Below are positions 34,142 to 42,572 of a stretch of DNA of 64,000 nucleotides, piece by piece. Position 1 is the first letter of the stretch. The number at the start of each line of letters is the position of its first letter. The stretch covers positions 496,001 through 560,000 of the forward strand of contig NZ_RBAH01000001.1 of the NCBI RefSeq assembly GCF_003626695.1, written 5' to 3'. This DNA comes from Paenibacillus ginsengarvi. GTDB lineage: Bacteria; Bacillota; Bacilli; Paenibacillales; NBRC-103111. A model generated the notes under the pieces. That model saw only the letters and a program-made list of their open reading frames with translations. It did no database searches and was not told the DNA's origin. A program made the translations under genes and the position numbers.

Positions 34142-36424
34142 TTATGGCTTCGTTTTGGGCGGAGTGCCGGACGGTGTGCGCGTCGCGCCGGTTTGCCCGT
34201 TCCCGTTTTGCGGCGACTTTCCGGCCGTCTGCTGGTTTTGCAAGGCGACCTTCGCCGCTTCCGCCTTGGCCTTCTCGAGATCGTTCCACGGTACTAGCTG
34301 CAGACTAACTTTCATCTGATCTTCTGACGGCACGATCGTTTGAGCGGCGACATAACCTTCGCCGCTAACCTGACAATCGGCCTTCATGAACGAGCAGATG
34401 GCGAGCGCGTCGCGGAGCGATTTGCCCTGCAGGTTGGGCAGATCGACACCTTCCTTCTCTTCGGTCAACAAATAGATTCGTTGGTTCTGGCCGATTTCCG
34501 TACCTCCTGCCGGAAGTTGGGCGATTACGCTCGCGCCTTTGCCGAGCAAATCGTACTTCAGCTTGAGATTGCCTAGCTCTTTCTTCGCATCGGCCACCGT
34601 TCTTCCCGACAAATCCGGAGCGGTCAGCTTCTTCTCGACGCCAGAGAGCTCCTGCGTCACCGTCGCCTTGACGTTCATATAACGCAAGCTTTGCGACATG
34701 ATTTCTTTGAAAACGACTGGGGCGACAAGGCCGCCGTTATGGTAGTTGCCGTGCAGATCCGGCTGATCGGCTTGCACGAGCACGACGATCTTCGGATCTT
34801 CAACCGGAGCGTACCCGACGAATGTAATGACCCACTGATCTTCCGAATATTTGCCATTAATAACGATATTGGCCGTACCGGTTTTCCCCGCGACGCGGTA
34901 GCCTTCTATCGCCGCATTTTTACCGGTGCCGAACTCGCCGGACACAACCTGCTCCAAATATTCCGTCACCTTGCTTGCCGTCTGCGGGGAAACGACCTGG
35001 CTGACCATTTGCGGCTCGAACGTTTGAACCGGCTCGTTCGTTTTCGGATCCAAAATCGCTTTTACGACATGCGGCTGCATCATTTTTCCGCCGTTCGCAA
35101 CAGCGCCGTAAGCCGCAATCTGCTGAATGGCCGTAACCGATACGCCGCCCTGTCCGTACGTGGCTGTCGCGTAATCGACAGGATAATTAAACCGCACCAG
35201 CCCTTTCACTTCTCCGGGCAAGTCGATTCCGGTCTTCTGCCCGAAGCCGAACTTGTTAATATACTTCACGAAATTGTCCGGCTTCAGCTTCTCGTAGCCG
35301 AGCTTCACGAACGCCACGTTACTAGACCGCTTCAGTCCCTCCAGATATGTAATCGTCCCCCAGCCTGCGCCGTTATTGTGGTCTTTCAACGTCCGGTCGT
35401 ATATTTTGATCGAGCCCGATTTGAATCTGTCGTTCGGGTCGAACAATCCCTCTTCCACAGTGCCTGCGAGCGTCACAAGCTTAAACGTCGAGCCCGGCTC
35501 GAACTGCGACGAAATGGCCGTATTGCGGAACGCTTCCGGCTTGGCATCCCAATATTTGGACGGATTAAATGTCGGCATATTGGCGAGACCGAGAATTTCG
35601 CCCGTCTTCGGGTCCATTGCGATCGCGGTCAAGCTTTTCGGCTTAAACTCCGCAAACGAACGCTCCATCGCCGTTTCCAGATACGACTGGATGTTTCTGT
35701 CGATCGTAAGCTGCAGCGTCTTGCCATCCTCGGCCGGCTCGTAGCTCGCTTTGGCATCGGGCAGCTCGTAGCCCATCCGGTCTTTCTCGGTCACAATATA
35801 GCCGGGTTTTCCTTTGAGCAGATCGTCGTATGCCGCCTCAAGCCCCATGACCGCCTTGCCGTTCTTGTCGAAATACCCGAGCACATGCGCAGCCAAACTG
35901 CCTCCCGGGTAATAACGCTTCGGCGACTCCTCCAGATATACCCCATGCGTGTACAAATTGCTTTGGCTGTTGATCGGCATCGTCAGCTTCAGCTCCGTCG
36001 CGATTTTGTCGGCCGTCTCCACATCGATTTTCCAGCCTTCGCTTCGTACCTCGACCCAAGTCGAGAGCGTGCCGTCTTCTTTTTTCTTCGCCATCAGCTC
36101 CAGCAGTTCCGCCTCCGGCTTACCGAGAATCGCGGACAACGGCTTTACGATCTCGCGTCCGTTTTTGAGCGAGTCGATAATTTTTGGATTGAGCACGACC
36201 GTATAAGACGGCCCGTCCTCCGCCAGCACTTGGCTATGCCTGTCGACGATCATGCCGCGAACCGGCTGAATCGTCCGGTTGCGCTCCCACATTTCCTGCG
36301 CCTTCTTGATCAGTTCGGATGCGTCTACGATTTGGACCATATACATTTTACCGATAAGGACAATAAAAAATAGGGTGAATAATCCCCCTATCCATAAGGT
36401 GCGAAGCTTTACTTTTTTAGTCAT
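34142..36424 (-). CDS. pbpB: Penicillin-binding protein 2B (division transpeptidase)
   Basis: Class B PBP for septal cross-linking, the FtsI equivalent. The 760-aa protein has a membrane anchor (about 10-28), a dimerisation domain, a transpeptidase domain with QFEPGSTFKLVTL (STFK), LKRSSNVAFVKLG (SSN) and VAGKTGTANI (KTG), and two C-terminal PASTA domains (about 590-715, starting near TAPDLSGRTVADAKKELG and VDLPNLQGKSLRDALAIC). A Gln/Ala/Lys-rich tail rich in Thr and Pro ends it. It follows ftsL by 14 bp and precedes spoVD. Confidence 0.95.
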   Translation of the reverse strand: MTKKVKLRTLWIGGLFTLFFIVLIGKMYMVQIVDASELIKKAQEMWERNRTIQPVRGMIVDRHSQVLAEDGPSYTVVLNPKIIDSLKNGREIVKPLSAILGKPEAELLELMAKKKEDGTLSTWVEVRSEGWKIDVETADKIATELKLTMPINSQSNLYTHGVYLEESPKRYYPGGSLAAHVLGYFDKNGKAVMGLEAAYDDLLKGKPGYIVTEKDRMGYELPDAKASYEPAEDGKTLQLTIDRNIQSYLETAMERSFAEFKPKSLTAIAMDPKTGEILGLANMPTFNPSKYWDAKPEAFRNTAISSQFEPGSTFKLVTLAGTVEEGLFDPNDRFKSGSIKIYDRTLKDHNNGAGWGTITYLEGLKRSSNVAFVKLGYEKLKPDNFVKYINKFGFGQKTGIDLPGEVKGLVRFNYPVDYATATYGQGGVSVTAIQQIAAYGAVANGGKMMQPHVVKAILDPKTNEPVQTFEPQMVSQVVSPQTASKVTEYLEQVVSGEFGTGKNAAIEGYRVAGKTGTANIVINGKYSEDQWVITFVGYAPVEDPKIVVLVQADQPDLHGNYHNGGLVAPVVFKEIMSQSLRYMNVKATVTQELSGVEKKLTAPDLSGRTVADAKKELGNLKLKYDLLGKGASVIAQLPAGGTEIGQNQRIYLLTEEKEGVDLPNLQGKSLRDALAICSFMKADCQVSGEGYVAAQTIVPSEDQMKVSLQLVPWNDLEKAKAEAAKVALQNQQTAGKSPQNGNGQTGATRTPSGTPPKTKP

Positions 36425-36438
36425 ATGCTTGGTACCTC

Positions 36439-36849
36439 TTATTCTTTTTTCATGGCAAGCGGGTCATTATTCGGCACCGTTTTCGTAATCTGGTTCAGTT
36501 CCTCGTTCGGAACGAGTCCCATCGCCTTCGCCTGATCGAGCAGCCTCTTCGGGTCCTGGTATTTCGTAATTTCCAGCTTCAGCTTGTTGTTCTCGAGCTG
36601 CAGCACTTTGATTTGACTCTCTATTTTTTGCATCCTCGTATTGAGTTCATAGATTTGCGCATAACGCCAAATGATAACGCCCGCCACCATAACGCACACG
36701 ATGACGGTAAACAAATACAACAGCTTCTCCTGAACCGGAATCGATTTCCTTTTGACGACGATTTTTTTCTTTTCCTGCGGTGGTTTCTGTTTCGGTTTTT
36801 TGACTGGTTTTTGCTCAATCGCCAAGTTACCGTTGATGTATGCCGACAT
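36439..36849 (-). CDS. ftsL: Cell division protein FtsL
   Basis: Small bitopic protein that joins DivIB and DivIC to activate the septal synthase. The 136-aa product has a basic, Lys/Pro-rich cytoplasmic tail (about 12-40, KKPKQKPPQEKKKIVVKRK), one membrane helix (about 45-65, LLYLFTVIVCVMVAGVIIW) and an extracellular leucine-zipper-like coiled coil (about 70-115). The start at ATG 36849, with GGAGG eleven bases upstream, is chosen over a longer frame reaching into the rsmH gap. Confidence 0.88.
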   Translation of the reverse strand: MSAYINGNLAIEQKPVKKPKQKPPQEKKKIVVKRKSIPVQEKLLYLFTVIVCVMVAGVIIWRYAQIYELNTRMQKIESQIKVLQLENNKLKLEITKYQDPKRLLDQAKAMGLVPNEELNQITKTVPNNDPLAMKKE

Positions 36850-36907
36850 TCGTGTGTCATCCTCCTTCGGGCGTTCCCCCATATCTACTGGCTTTGTGCA
36901 TTACGTT

Positions 36908-37861
36908 TTACATTTTCTCCGCGACACGCAGCTTGGCCGATCTTGCGCGCGGGTTAACCTCCAGCTCGGCAGCCGACGGCACAATCGGCTTGCGGTGAAC
37001 AAGGGCAAGATCTCCCTTACGGCCGCAGACGCAAACTGGGAAATCCGGCGGGCACGTACACTTGGGCGCATGCCTTGCAAACTCATGCTTGCATATCCGG
37101 TCCTCCAGCGAATGGAACGTAATAACGGCGACCCTTCCTCCCGGAGCTAGACACGCGATCGCTTGTTTGACGGAATCCTCGAACGCGCCAAGCTCATCGT
37201 TGACTGCGATTCGGAGCGCCTGAAAGCTTCGCTTCGCCGGATGCGGGCCCGTTCGTCTGGCTGCTGCAGGAATCGCTTCCTTGATCAGTTCCGCCAGCTG
37301 CCCGGTCGTTTCGATTTTGGTCGTTTTGCGCGTTTCCTCGATCAGCCGGGCAATTTTGCGGGAAAACTTCTCCTCGCCGTATTCAAACAAAATGCGGGCG
37401 ATTTCGTCCGCGCTCCATTCGTTTACAATATCCGCAGCGGTCAGATCCGTATCGCGGTCCATGCGCATGTCCAGTTCCGCATCGTGATTGTAGCTGAAGC
37501 CGCGCTCCGCTTCGTCAAGCTGCGGCGACGACACGCCGAGGTCGAACAAAATGCCGTCCACTTGCGGCACGCCGTCCATTTGCGGCACGAAATCAAGCCG
37601 CTTCAGCTCGCTGCGCAAATAACGGAAATTGCTCTTCACGAGATGTACGCGGTCGCCGTACGGAGCAAGCCGGATTTTCCCGTTGTCCAGCGCAATATCG
37701 TCTTGGTCGAACGCAATCAGCTTGCCTCGCTCCCCCAGCTTCGAAGCGATCAGCGAGCTGTGTCCGGCTCCTCCCATCGTGCAGTCCACATAGATGCCGT
37801 CCGGGCGAATATGCAGCGCCTCTACCGACTCTTCCTTCAATACGGTTACATGCTCAAACAA
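36908..37861 (-). CDS. rsmH: 16S rRNA (cytosine(1402)-N(4))-methyltransferase
   Basis: RsmH (MraW) methylates N4 of C1402 in 16S rRNA using SAM. The 317-aa protein has the SAM-binding [17 protein letters not shown] (about 25-41), [25 protein letters not shown] with [27 protein letters not shown] and [10 protein letters not shown]. The start is set to TTG 37861, with AGGAGG eight bases upstream, so the product begins (M)[15 protein letters not shown], collinear with Bacillus RsmH; an ATG ten codons earlier has a poorer site. Second gene of the dcw cluster. Confidence 0.94.
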   Translation of the reverse strand: MFEHVTVLKEESVEALHIRPDGIYVDCTMGGAGHSSLIASKLGERGKLIAFDQDDIALDNGKIRLAPYGDRVHLVKSNFRYLRSELKRLDFVPQMDGVPQVDGILFDLGVSSPQLDEAERGFSYNHDAELDMRMDRDTDLTAADIVNEWSADEIARILFEYGEEKFSRKIARLIEETRKTTKIETTGQLAELIKEAIPAAARRTGPHPAKRSFQALRIAVNDELGAFEDSVKQAIACLAPGGRVAVITFHSLEDRICKHEFARHAPKCTCPPDFPVCVCGRKGDLALVHRKPIVPSAAELEVNPRARSAKLRVAEKM

Positions 37862-37957
37862 TCTGTAGTCCTCCTGTTGTCCATCGTTCATCCGGATAAG
37901 TCCTATATCGAAGCTGTGTCGCTTATGCTCGCTTAACGTGAAACTAAAAAACAAAAC

Positions 37958-38395
37958 TTATAGATCAAAGTTGAAGTCCACGAGCTTCTCGGCAATTTCG
38001 TTGAAAGATTCCTCCGACTGCTTGAAGTAGTGTTCCCATATTTCTCTGCTCCAAATCTCCACCCGGTTGGAAACGCCGAGCACGACGCAATCTTTGACGA
38101 GCTTCGCGTATTCGCACAGGTTGTTCGGGATGTTGATCCGGCCTTGCTTATCCAGCTCGCACTCCGTCGCCCCGGAGAAAAAGAAACGGGTAAAGGCGCG
38201 GGCGTCTGCTTTCATCAGCGACAAGCTTTTCAGCTTCTGCTCGAGTACCGTCCATTCCGCATGCGGGTAAACGAACAAGCAGTTATCGAGTCCGCGGGTG
38301 ACGACGAATTGGGCTCCAAGCGATTCCCTGAACTTGGCGGGAACGATCATTCGACCCTTCTCATCGATCGAGTGCTGATATTCCCCCATGAACAT
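37958..38395 (-). CDS. mraZ: Transcriptional regulator MraZ
   Basis: MraZ is an AbrB-like DNA-binding protein that regulates the dcw cluster from its own promoter. The 145-aa protein contains two MraZ/SpoVT-AbrB repeats: [27 protein letters not shown] (1-27) and [27 protein letters not shown] (about 70-98). It is the first gene of the cluster, directly preceded by 10-bp-phased GTGGG boxes that resemble known MraZ operators. rsmH follows after about 100 bp. Confidence 0.95.
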   Translation of the reverse strand: MFMGEYQHSIDEKGRMIVPAKFRESLGAQFVVTRGLDNCLFVYPHAEWTVLEQKLKSLSLMKADARAFTRFFFSGATECELDKQGRINIPNNLCEYAKLVKDCVVLGVSNRVEIWSREIWEHYFKQSEESFNEIAEKLVDFNFDL

Positions 38396-38414
38396 CTACT
38401 TGGCCCCCCTTTCT

Positions 38415-38440
38415 CCCCACATTCACCCACTTTCCACCAC
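38415..38440 (-). promoter_or_regulatory. MraZ operator: three GTGG-type boxes with 10-bp period
   Basis: On the minus strand GTGGTGGAAA, GTGGGTGAAT and GTGGGGAGAA follow each other exactly every 10 bp, and a degenerate fourth box (AGGGGGGCCA) merges with the mraZ ribosome binding site. Tandem TGGGN repeats with one-turn spacing are the known MraZ recognition pattern, so dcw autoregulation is likely. Confidence 0.65.
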
Positions 38441-38462
38441 TCTGAACTTGTAATTCGGCAAA

Positions 38463-38500
38463 CAAAAAAAAAATCCTGCCTTGTTTAGGCAAGATTTTTG
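38463..38500 (-). terminator. Terminator between the DUF4349 gene and mraZ
   Basis: Minus strand: ATCTTGCC-TAAACAA-GGCAGGAT followed by nine Ts. It isolates the dcw cluster from the gene upstream. Confidence 0.85.
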
Positions 38501-38542
38501 AAAATATGTTCACAAATCTGTTTAAAATCAGGCTATCGCGAT

Positions 38543-39634
38543 TTATTCCGCCCCATTTTGCTTCCGCTCCGCGTCGGATTCTTCCCCTGCGGCAGCCGAA
38601 TTTTGCAATCGGATCTGTCTCGCCCGCTCCTGCTGCCGCATACTGTTCGCTCTCCGCTTCCGGTACAGGATATAAAGCGGAACGCCGATAATCGCAGCAA
38701 CGACGAGCACCGGAAGGGCTGCCGCCAGGACGATTAAAAGGCCCTGCAAAATTACGATCAGCACATTCGAACTGCCGGTAAGCGCCTTCGACAGTTTGGC
38801 GGCGAAGGGAGTCTGGTCTTGGTTACCGCTTAAACCCGCTTTAGCGATTTTTTGATACAGTCTGATTTCTACGGTCGAATACGCGACGTTTTGCTCCAAA
38901 TAACGCATTCTGCCTTTTAGTTGTTCGATTTCGGTTTGCACTTTTCCGATCTGTGCGGAGAAAGCGACGAGCTCATCGCTTTTCGTTGCTTTGCCCATAA
39001 AGTCCAGCAGCCTGGCTTCCTCGGCTTGCTTGGATTTCAGACGGGCGTCCAGATCGACGAATTCTTCGGATACGTCCTGCCCCTGCACGCTTCGCTGAAT
39101 CGACTTGTGCTCGGCGCTCTCAAGCTCGGCCAAAAACCGGTTGAAGCCGCCGGCCGGCACCTTTACGACAAGGGTGGCGCTTTTCTCGTAATCGGTTTGG
39201 TTCTCGGAAAATTGCAGCAAATAACCGCCCGCCAAATGAATCCGGTTGTTTATGTCCGTGTTCGCACTCGCGAAATCGGCAACCTCCATCGTCACGTTCG
39301 CTTTGTAAATAATTTGCCGTCCCGCAGGCGCTTCCGCCGCTATCCCCGTTCCTGTTCCCGAGCCGCCCGTTGCCGCGGGAGCCGGTCCTCCCCCCACCGT
39401 CGTCCGCTCTGCCGGCGCCGCCTGATTCGATAAGGATGTTTGGCTGCTGCCGCTGCTTGCCCCTCCGCCCGCGGGAGCCTCCCTCTTCGCCGGGGCCGAG
39501 TCCGCCTTTTCTACCGCCGCCAAGGAGGAACTGCCTTCGTCTTTTGCGGCTGCGCCGCATCCAGTCAGCATCGCCGCAGTCAGCATACTGCCGGCAAGTA
39601 TCGCCGCCCAGCTTTTCTTTTGTACCATCGCCAT
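38543..39634 (-). CDS. DUF4349 domain lipoprotein
   Basis: The 363-aa protein starts with a lipoprotein signal (LAGSMLTAAMLTGC, Cys at about 26). A low-complexity Ala/Gly/Ser/Pro linker (about 30-95), a DUF4349 domain (about 105-270: RQIIYKANVTMEVADF..., with SIQRSVQGQDVSEEFVDLDARLKSKQAEEARLLDFM and a coiled coil) and a C-terminal membrane segment (about 305-330) ending in a basic tail follow. It is anchored at both ends, facing outside. DUF4349 function is unknown; such proteins are common in Bacillales. Confidence 0.85.
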   Translation of the reverse strand: MAMVQKKSWAAILAGSMLTAAMLTGCGAAAKDEGSSSLAAVEKADSAPAKREAPAGGGASSGSSQTSLSNQAAPAERTTVGGGPAPAATGGSGTGTGIAAEAPAGRQIIYKANVTMEVADFASANTDINNRIHLAGGYLLQFSENQTDYEKSATLVVKVPAGGFNRFLAELESAEHKSIQRSVQGQDVSEEFVDLDARLKSKQAEEARLLDFMGKATKSDELVAFSAQIGKVQTEIEQLKGRMRYLEQNVAYSTVEIRLYQKIAKAGLSGNQDQTPFAAKLSKALTGSSNVLIVILQGLLIVLAAALPVLVVAAIIGVPLYILYRKRRANSMRQQERARQIRLQNSAAAGEESDAERKQNGAE

Positions 39635-39806
39635 GACCCGTGCCCCCTTATTTTGGAAAGGTTCACCTCTTCAGACGCCGAAGCATTCGGAATAGTTGCA
39701 ATATTATGGAAAGAAAACTTACGAAAAATGCGGAATTATGCATAAACGGAGCAGCCGCTTGGGGATAACAAAGAGGACAACCATTTGGACCAAAGGAGTT
39801 TTTCTT

Positions 39807-40025
39807 ATGATTAACACGCTCGCCTGGCTCCTGATCCTGATCACGGCCGTCGGGCTCGTTCTGACGATTGCGGTCGGCAGACGGCAGCATAAGCGCGTTT
39901 ATGACCATAACGCGTCCGACACGACAGCCAAGCACCCTTTTCTGGCCAATCCGGTCTTAATTGCCTACGTGCTGTTTCCGATTGTCATCATTATCGGCGC
40001 CGCCATACTGATGCTATATTCTTAA
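39807..40025 (+). CDS. Small two-helix membrane protein of unknown function
   Basis: 72 aa: a hydrophobic helix (INTLAWLLILITAVGLVLTIAV), a basic loop (GRRQHKRVYDHNA) and a second helix (VLIAYVLFPIVIIIGAAILML). The start has AAAGGAG eight bases upstream. No recognised family. It is 19 bp ahead of the next unknown gene and shares its terminator, so the two form a small operon. Confidence 0.65.
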   Translation: MINTLAWLLILITAVGLVLTIAVGRRQHKRVYDHNASDTTAKHPFLANPVLIAYVLFPIVIIIGAAILMLYS

Positions 40026-40044
40026 TCCGGGGAGGACGAAACAG

Positions 40045-40392
40045 GTGGACAAAAAAACGTATTACGTGTCGGTGCAGGCCGGCTCCGTACTTGAAAATCA
40101 GGGCGATGCCGCCTATGAGTTCGAAATCGTCGCAACCGAGCAGGAAGTGGATTTATTGCTGGAGCGATTCGGTGAACTGAGCGATGCCGATAACGCTCTG
40201 GCGGTTCGCGCCCATATGCCCGGACTGCCGTACCATCAGGACTCCGACAGCGACTACTACGACTACTCGCTCACAGAGATTTACCGGGTCCTATATGACC
40301 TCGGCACGGACGAAACGAAGGAAACGATTGCGAACATGGGAGCTATCGGCGAACAGTCCAAAGCGATCGAACAAGATTCCCCTCAAACATAA
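40045..40392 (+). CDS. Hypothetical acidic protein
   Basis: 115-aa soluble protein with no recognised domain. The N-terminal half looks like a compact alpha/beta unit (KTYYVSVQAGSVLENQGDAAYEFEIVATEQEVDLLLERFGEL); the middle is rich in Asp and Tyr (HQDSDSDYYDYSL). The start is GTG after GGGGAGGACG. It lies downstream of the small membrane protein gene and ends at a strong terminator. Confidence 0.6.
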   Translation: MDKKTYYVSVQAGSVLENQGDAAYEFEIVATEQEVDLLLERFGELSDADNALAVRAHMPGLPYHQDSDSDYYDYSLTEIYRVLYDLGTDETKETIANMGAIGEQSKAIEQDSPQT

Positions 40393-40431
40393 GACAGTGT
40401 TTCTCTCGGCTCGGAAATTATGAAAAGTATA

Positions 40432-40474
40432 ACGGCCCCCCGTATCGCATCAAGCGATGTTTCGGGGCCTTTTT
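40432..40474 (+). terminator. Terminator of the two small genes
   Basis: GGCCCC...GGGGCC long stem with an inner ATCGC/GCGAT pairing, followed by TTTTTG. Confidence 0.85.
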
Positions 40475-40569
40475 GCGCTGCGGTGCCGTTATGCCGTTTA
40501 AGATAGACAACCGCCGACATATTCGGAATAATGAATATATTCGAATATTAGCCTCGGGAGGCATAGCTT

Positions 40570-41433
40570 TTGAACAATCATTCGCCGAAGTTTTCTCCGC
40601 TGCTCTCCTGCTCTCTCGTGCGCAGCCGCAACGCAGGCAAAGCGCGCTGCGAGCCGGCCTGGCACTGGCGTCCGCAGCAGCCGCTGAACGATTACGATCT
40701 GTGGTACGTTGTCGCAGGGAAGGGCACGATGCGCGTTGACGGAAGTAGTTACCCGGTTCGCAAAGGGAGCTGCTTTCTTCTCCGGCCGGGCGACAAGCCG
40801 GAAGCCGTTCAAGATCCGGAAGACCGGCTGACCGTTATTTTTATCCATTTCGATATGACCGACGGCGCTACCGGCTTCCGTCTTCCCGATGACGCACTGC
40901 CTGGACGCCATACGCAGGTAACCGATACGCTTTTCAGCGAAATGCTGCTGAACCGGCTGCTGCAAACGCTGTACGAGGAGGGGCCCTGGCCCGATGCCGA
41001 GTTCGCCCTCGCTATGAAACAGCTGCTTCTCCATCTATTCCGCAAGCAGCAGGAGGGGCAATCGTACGCGGCAAGCAAGCAAAAACAGACGATCGCCAGA
41101 GTCGTCGGCTACATCCGGGAAGACGCCGGACGCCGCTTGACGCGCGAGGAGCTCGCGGAACATGTGCAGCTGTCCGCCGAATATTTGAGTCTATTGTTCA
41201 AGCAGCATACCGGCACTTCGATCAAGACGTATATGACCGATGTGCGCCTGGAAAGAGCGCTTCATCTGCTGATGGAAACGACGATGAACGTTTCGCAAGT
41301 GGCCGAATCGCTAGGATACGCAAACGTCTATTTATTCAGCAAGCAGTTCAAGATGCGCTACGGCGCTCCCCCTTCCGCTTACAAATGGGGGTCGGAGCCT
41401 GCCAAAGCCCACGGGCCTGCGGAACAGAAGTAA
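40570..41433 (+). CDS. AraC family transcriptional regulator with cupin sensor domain
   Basis: The 287-aa protein has an N-terminal cupin-like domain (about 30-110, WYVVAGKGTMRVDGSSYPVRKGSCFLLRPGD) and a C-terminal AraC/XylS double helix-turn-helix (about 180-280: YIREDAGRRLTREELAEHVQLSAEYLSLLFKQHTG...VAESLGYANVYLFSKQFKMRYG). The start is TTG, eight bases after GGGAGG. The PhyH-type dioxygenase gene follows on the same strand 115 bp later and is the obvious candidate target; ligand unknown. Confidence 0.88.
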   Translation: MNNHSPKFSPLLSCSLVRSRNAGKARCEPAWHWRPQQPLNDYDLWYVVAGKGTMRVDGSSYPVRKGSCFLLRPGDKPEAVQDPEDRLTVIFIHFDMTDGATGFRLPDDALPGRHTQVTDTLFSEMLLNRLLQTLYEEGPWPDAEFALAMKQLLLHLFRKQQEGQSYAASKQKQTIARVVGYIREDAGRRLTREELAEHVQLSAEYLSLLFKQHTGTSIKTYMTDVRLERALHLLMETTMNVSQVAESLGYANVYLFSKQFKMRYGAPPSAYKWGSEPAKAHGPAEQK

Positions 41434-41548
41434 CGAACAACGGCCCGTATCGGCTTCAGTATAAAAAAAACCGTCATCGCTTCATTCTTCGGTCGGCCCT
41501 TATCCGTTATGATAAATTCAAATCGAACGATAGGGAGGCTGACTGTGA

Positions 41549-42430
41549 ATGACGAAAAAAACGGGTACCGAGACGCGCACGCTGCATTCGTACGAGAATA
41601 CGGAAGAGGAGCAGCTCGCGAAGCAAATCGCCGGAACGTTATACCGGTACGACTGCGTTGAATCGGAACGTATCCCTTCGCTCGCCGACTTAACGGAAGA
41701 GCATGTCTCGTTATTTTGGGAGCGCGGATATCTCGTGGTTGACAAGCTGCTGGATGAGACGGAGATCCGCAGCTCGCTGGAAGCGCTGATGGACATCGTA
41801 TACGATCGTTCGCAAGGCTCCAAGGTGCAGTTTGTGAAGCCGAAAGCGGTGCTGCGCACGGATGAGGAGAGGGAGCTTGCGGCGCGAAAAGTGTACGATT
41901 ATGTGAAGCATGAGCCGCGGCTGCAAGCGATCGCCGCCCATGAAGGCATGTTGGCCGCCTTGAACCGTTTATTCGGCGAAGGAGCCAAGCTCGCCCAGGA
42001 TCAGGCGATCCTAAAGCCGCCCACGGGCGGGGCGGAGAAACCGTGGCATCAGGATATGGCCTATGGGCCGCTCGCCTACGACAAGTCGGTTATCGGCATC
42101 TGGATCGCGCTTGATCCGGCCGAGCTCGATAACGGCTGTATGCATGTAATTCCATACTCCCATCGCGACGGCGCCGTTCCTCATTACGCCGTGCGCGATT
42201 GGCAGCTGTGCGACAGCAGCGTACTTGTCGAGCGCGATGTCGCTGTACCGCTTCAGCCTGGCGGAGCGCTGTTCTTCTCCGGACTGCTGCACCACGGCAC
42301 TCCGCCCAACTTCTCGGTCAAGCGGCGTCGGGCGCTTCAGTTTCATTACGCGCCGGAATCGGCGAACAAACTGACGGCCGCCGAGTACAAAAGAATCTTT
42401 ACGAACGAATGGACGAATGCGGAGTGCTGA
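41549..42430 (+). CDS. Phytanoyl-CoA dioxygenase (PhyH) family protein
   Basis: Fe(II)/2-oxoglutarate oxygenase of 293 aa. It shows the iron ligands HxD in PWHQDMAYGP (about 165-172) and the distal His in SGLLHHGTPPNFS, with the 2-oxoglutarate-binding Arg in KRRRALQFHY. The substrate is unknown; bacterial members hydroxylate diverse small molecules. Downstream of the AraC gene, likely regulated by it. A bidirectional terminator follows. It is not part of the conserved cluster around it. Confidence 0.85.
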   Translation: MTKKTGTETRTLHSYENTEEEQLAKQIAGTLYRYDCVESERIPSLADLTEEHVSLFWERGYLVVDKLLDETEIRSSLEALMDIVYDRSQGSKVQFVKPKAVLRTDEERELAARKVYDYVKHEPRLQAIAAHEGMLAALNRLFGEGAKLAQDQAILKPPTGGAEKPWHQDMAYGPLAYDKSVIGIWIALDPAELDNGCMHVIPYSHRDGAVPHYAVRDWQLCDSSVLVERDVAVPLQPGGALFFSGLLHHGTPPNFSVKRRRALQFHYAPESANKLTAAEYKRIFTNEWTNAEC

Positions 42431-42442
42431 AGAGCCGCCGAT

Positions 42443-42489
42443 AAAAAGCAAAGAACCCCATCCTGGCAGGATGAGGTTCTTATCATTTT
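42443..42489. terminator. Bidirectional terminator between the PhyH gene and ahcY
   Basis: AAGAACC-CATCCTG / CAGGATG-GGTTCTT long stem. On the minus strand TTTGCTTTTT follows; on the plus strand TATCATTTT follows. Confidence 0.75.
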
Positions 42490-42493
42490 CGGG

Positions 42494-42551
42494 GATCCCC
42501 GCAAAGTATTTTGTATAAGCTTTGAAGCTACACTCCACATTGCGGGGGATC
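42494..42551. repeat. Dispersed foldback repeat copy 3
   Basis: GATCCCCGCAAAGT...ACATTGCGGGGGATC: a 58-bp foldback that aligns to the copy at 32025-32085 without gaps, including the core CCCCGCAAAGTA and central AGCTT/AAGCT segments (roughly two thirds of central positions identical). It lies 21 bp downstream of the ahcY stop. Confidence 0.75.
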
Positions 42552-42572
42552 ATCTCCGAATAACACGCAGAA

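Noticed and set aside
34691..36373. 560-codon open frame antisense to pbpB
   Set aside because: It lies wholly opposite a well-supported gene, has no ribosome site, and its Arg/His/Gln-rich translation is typical of a shadow frame in GC-rich DNA.
38403..38440. Simple purine-rich ribosome-site extension before mraZ
   Set aside because: The exact 10-bp phasing of GTGG boxes is better explained as an MraZ operator; only the last part serves as ribosome binding site.
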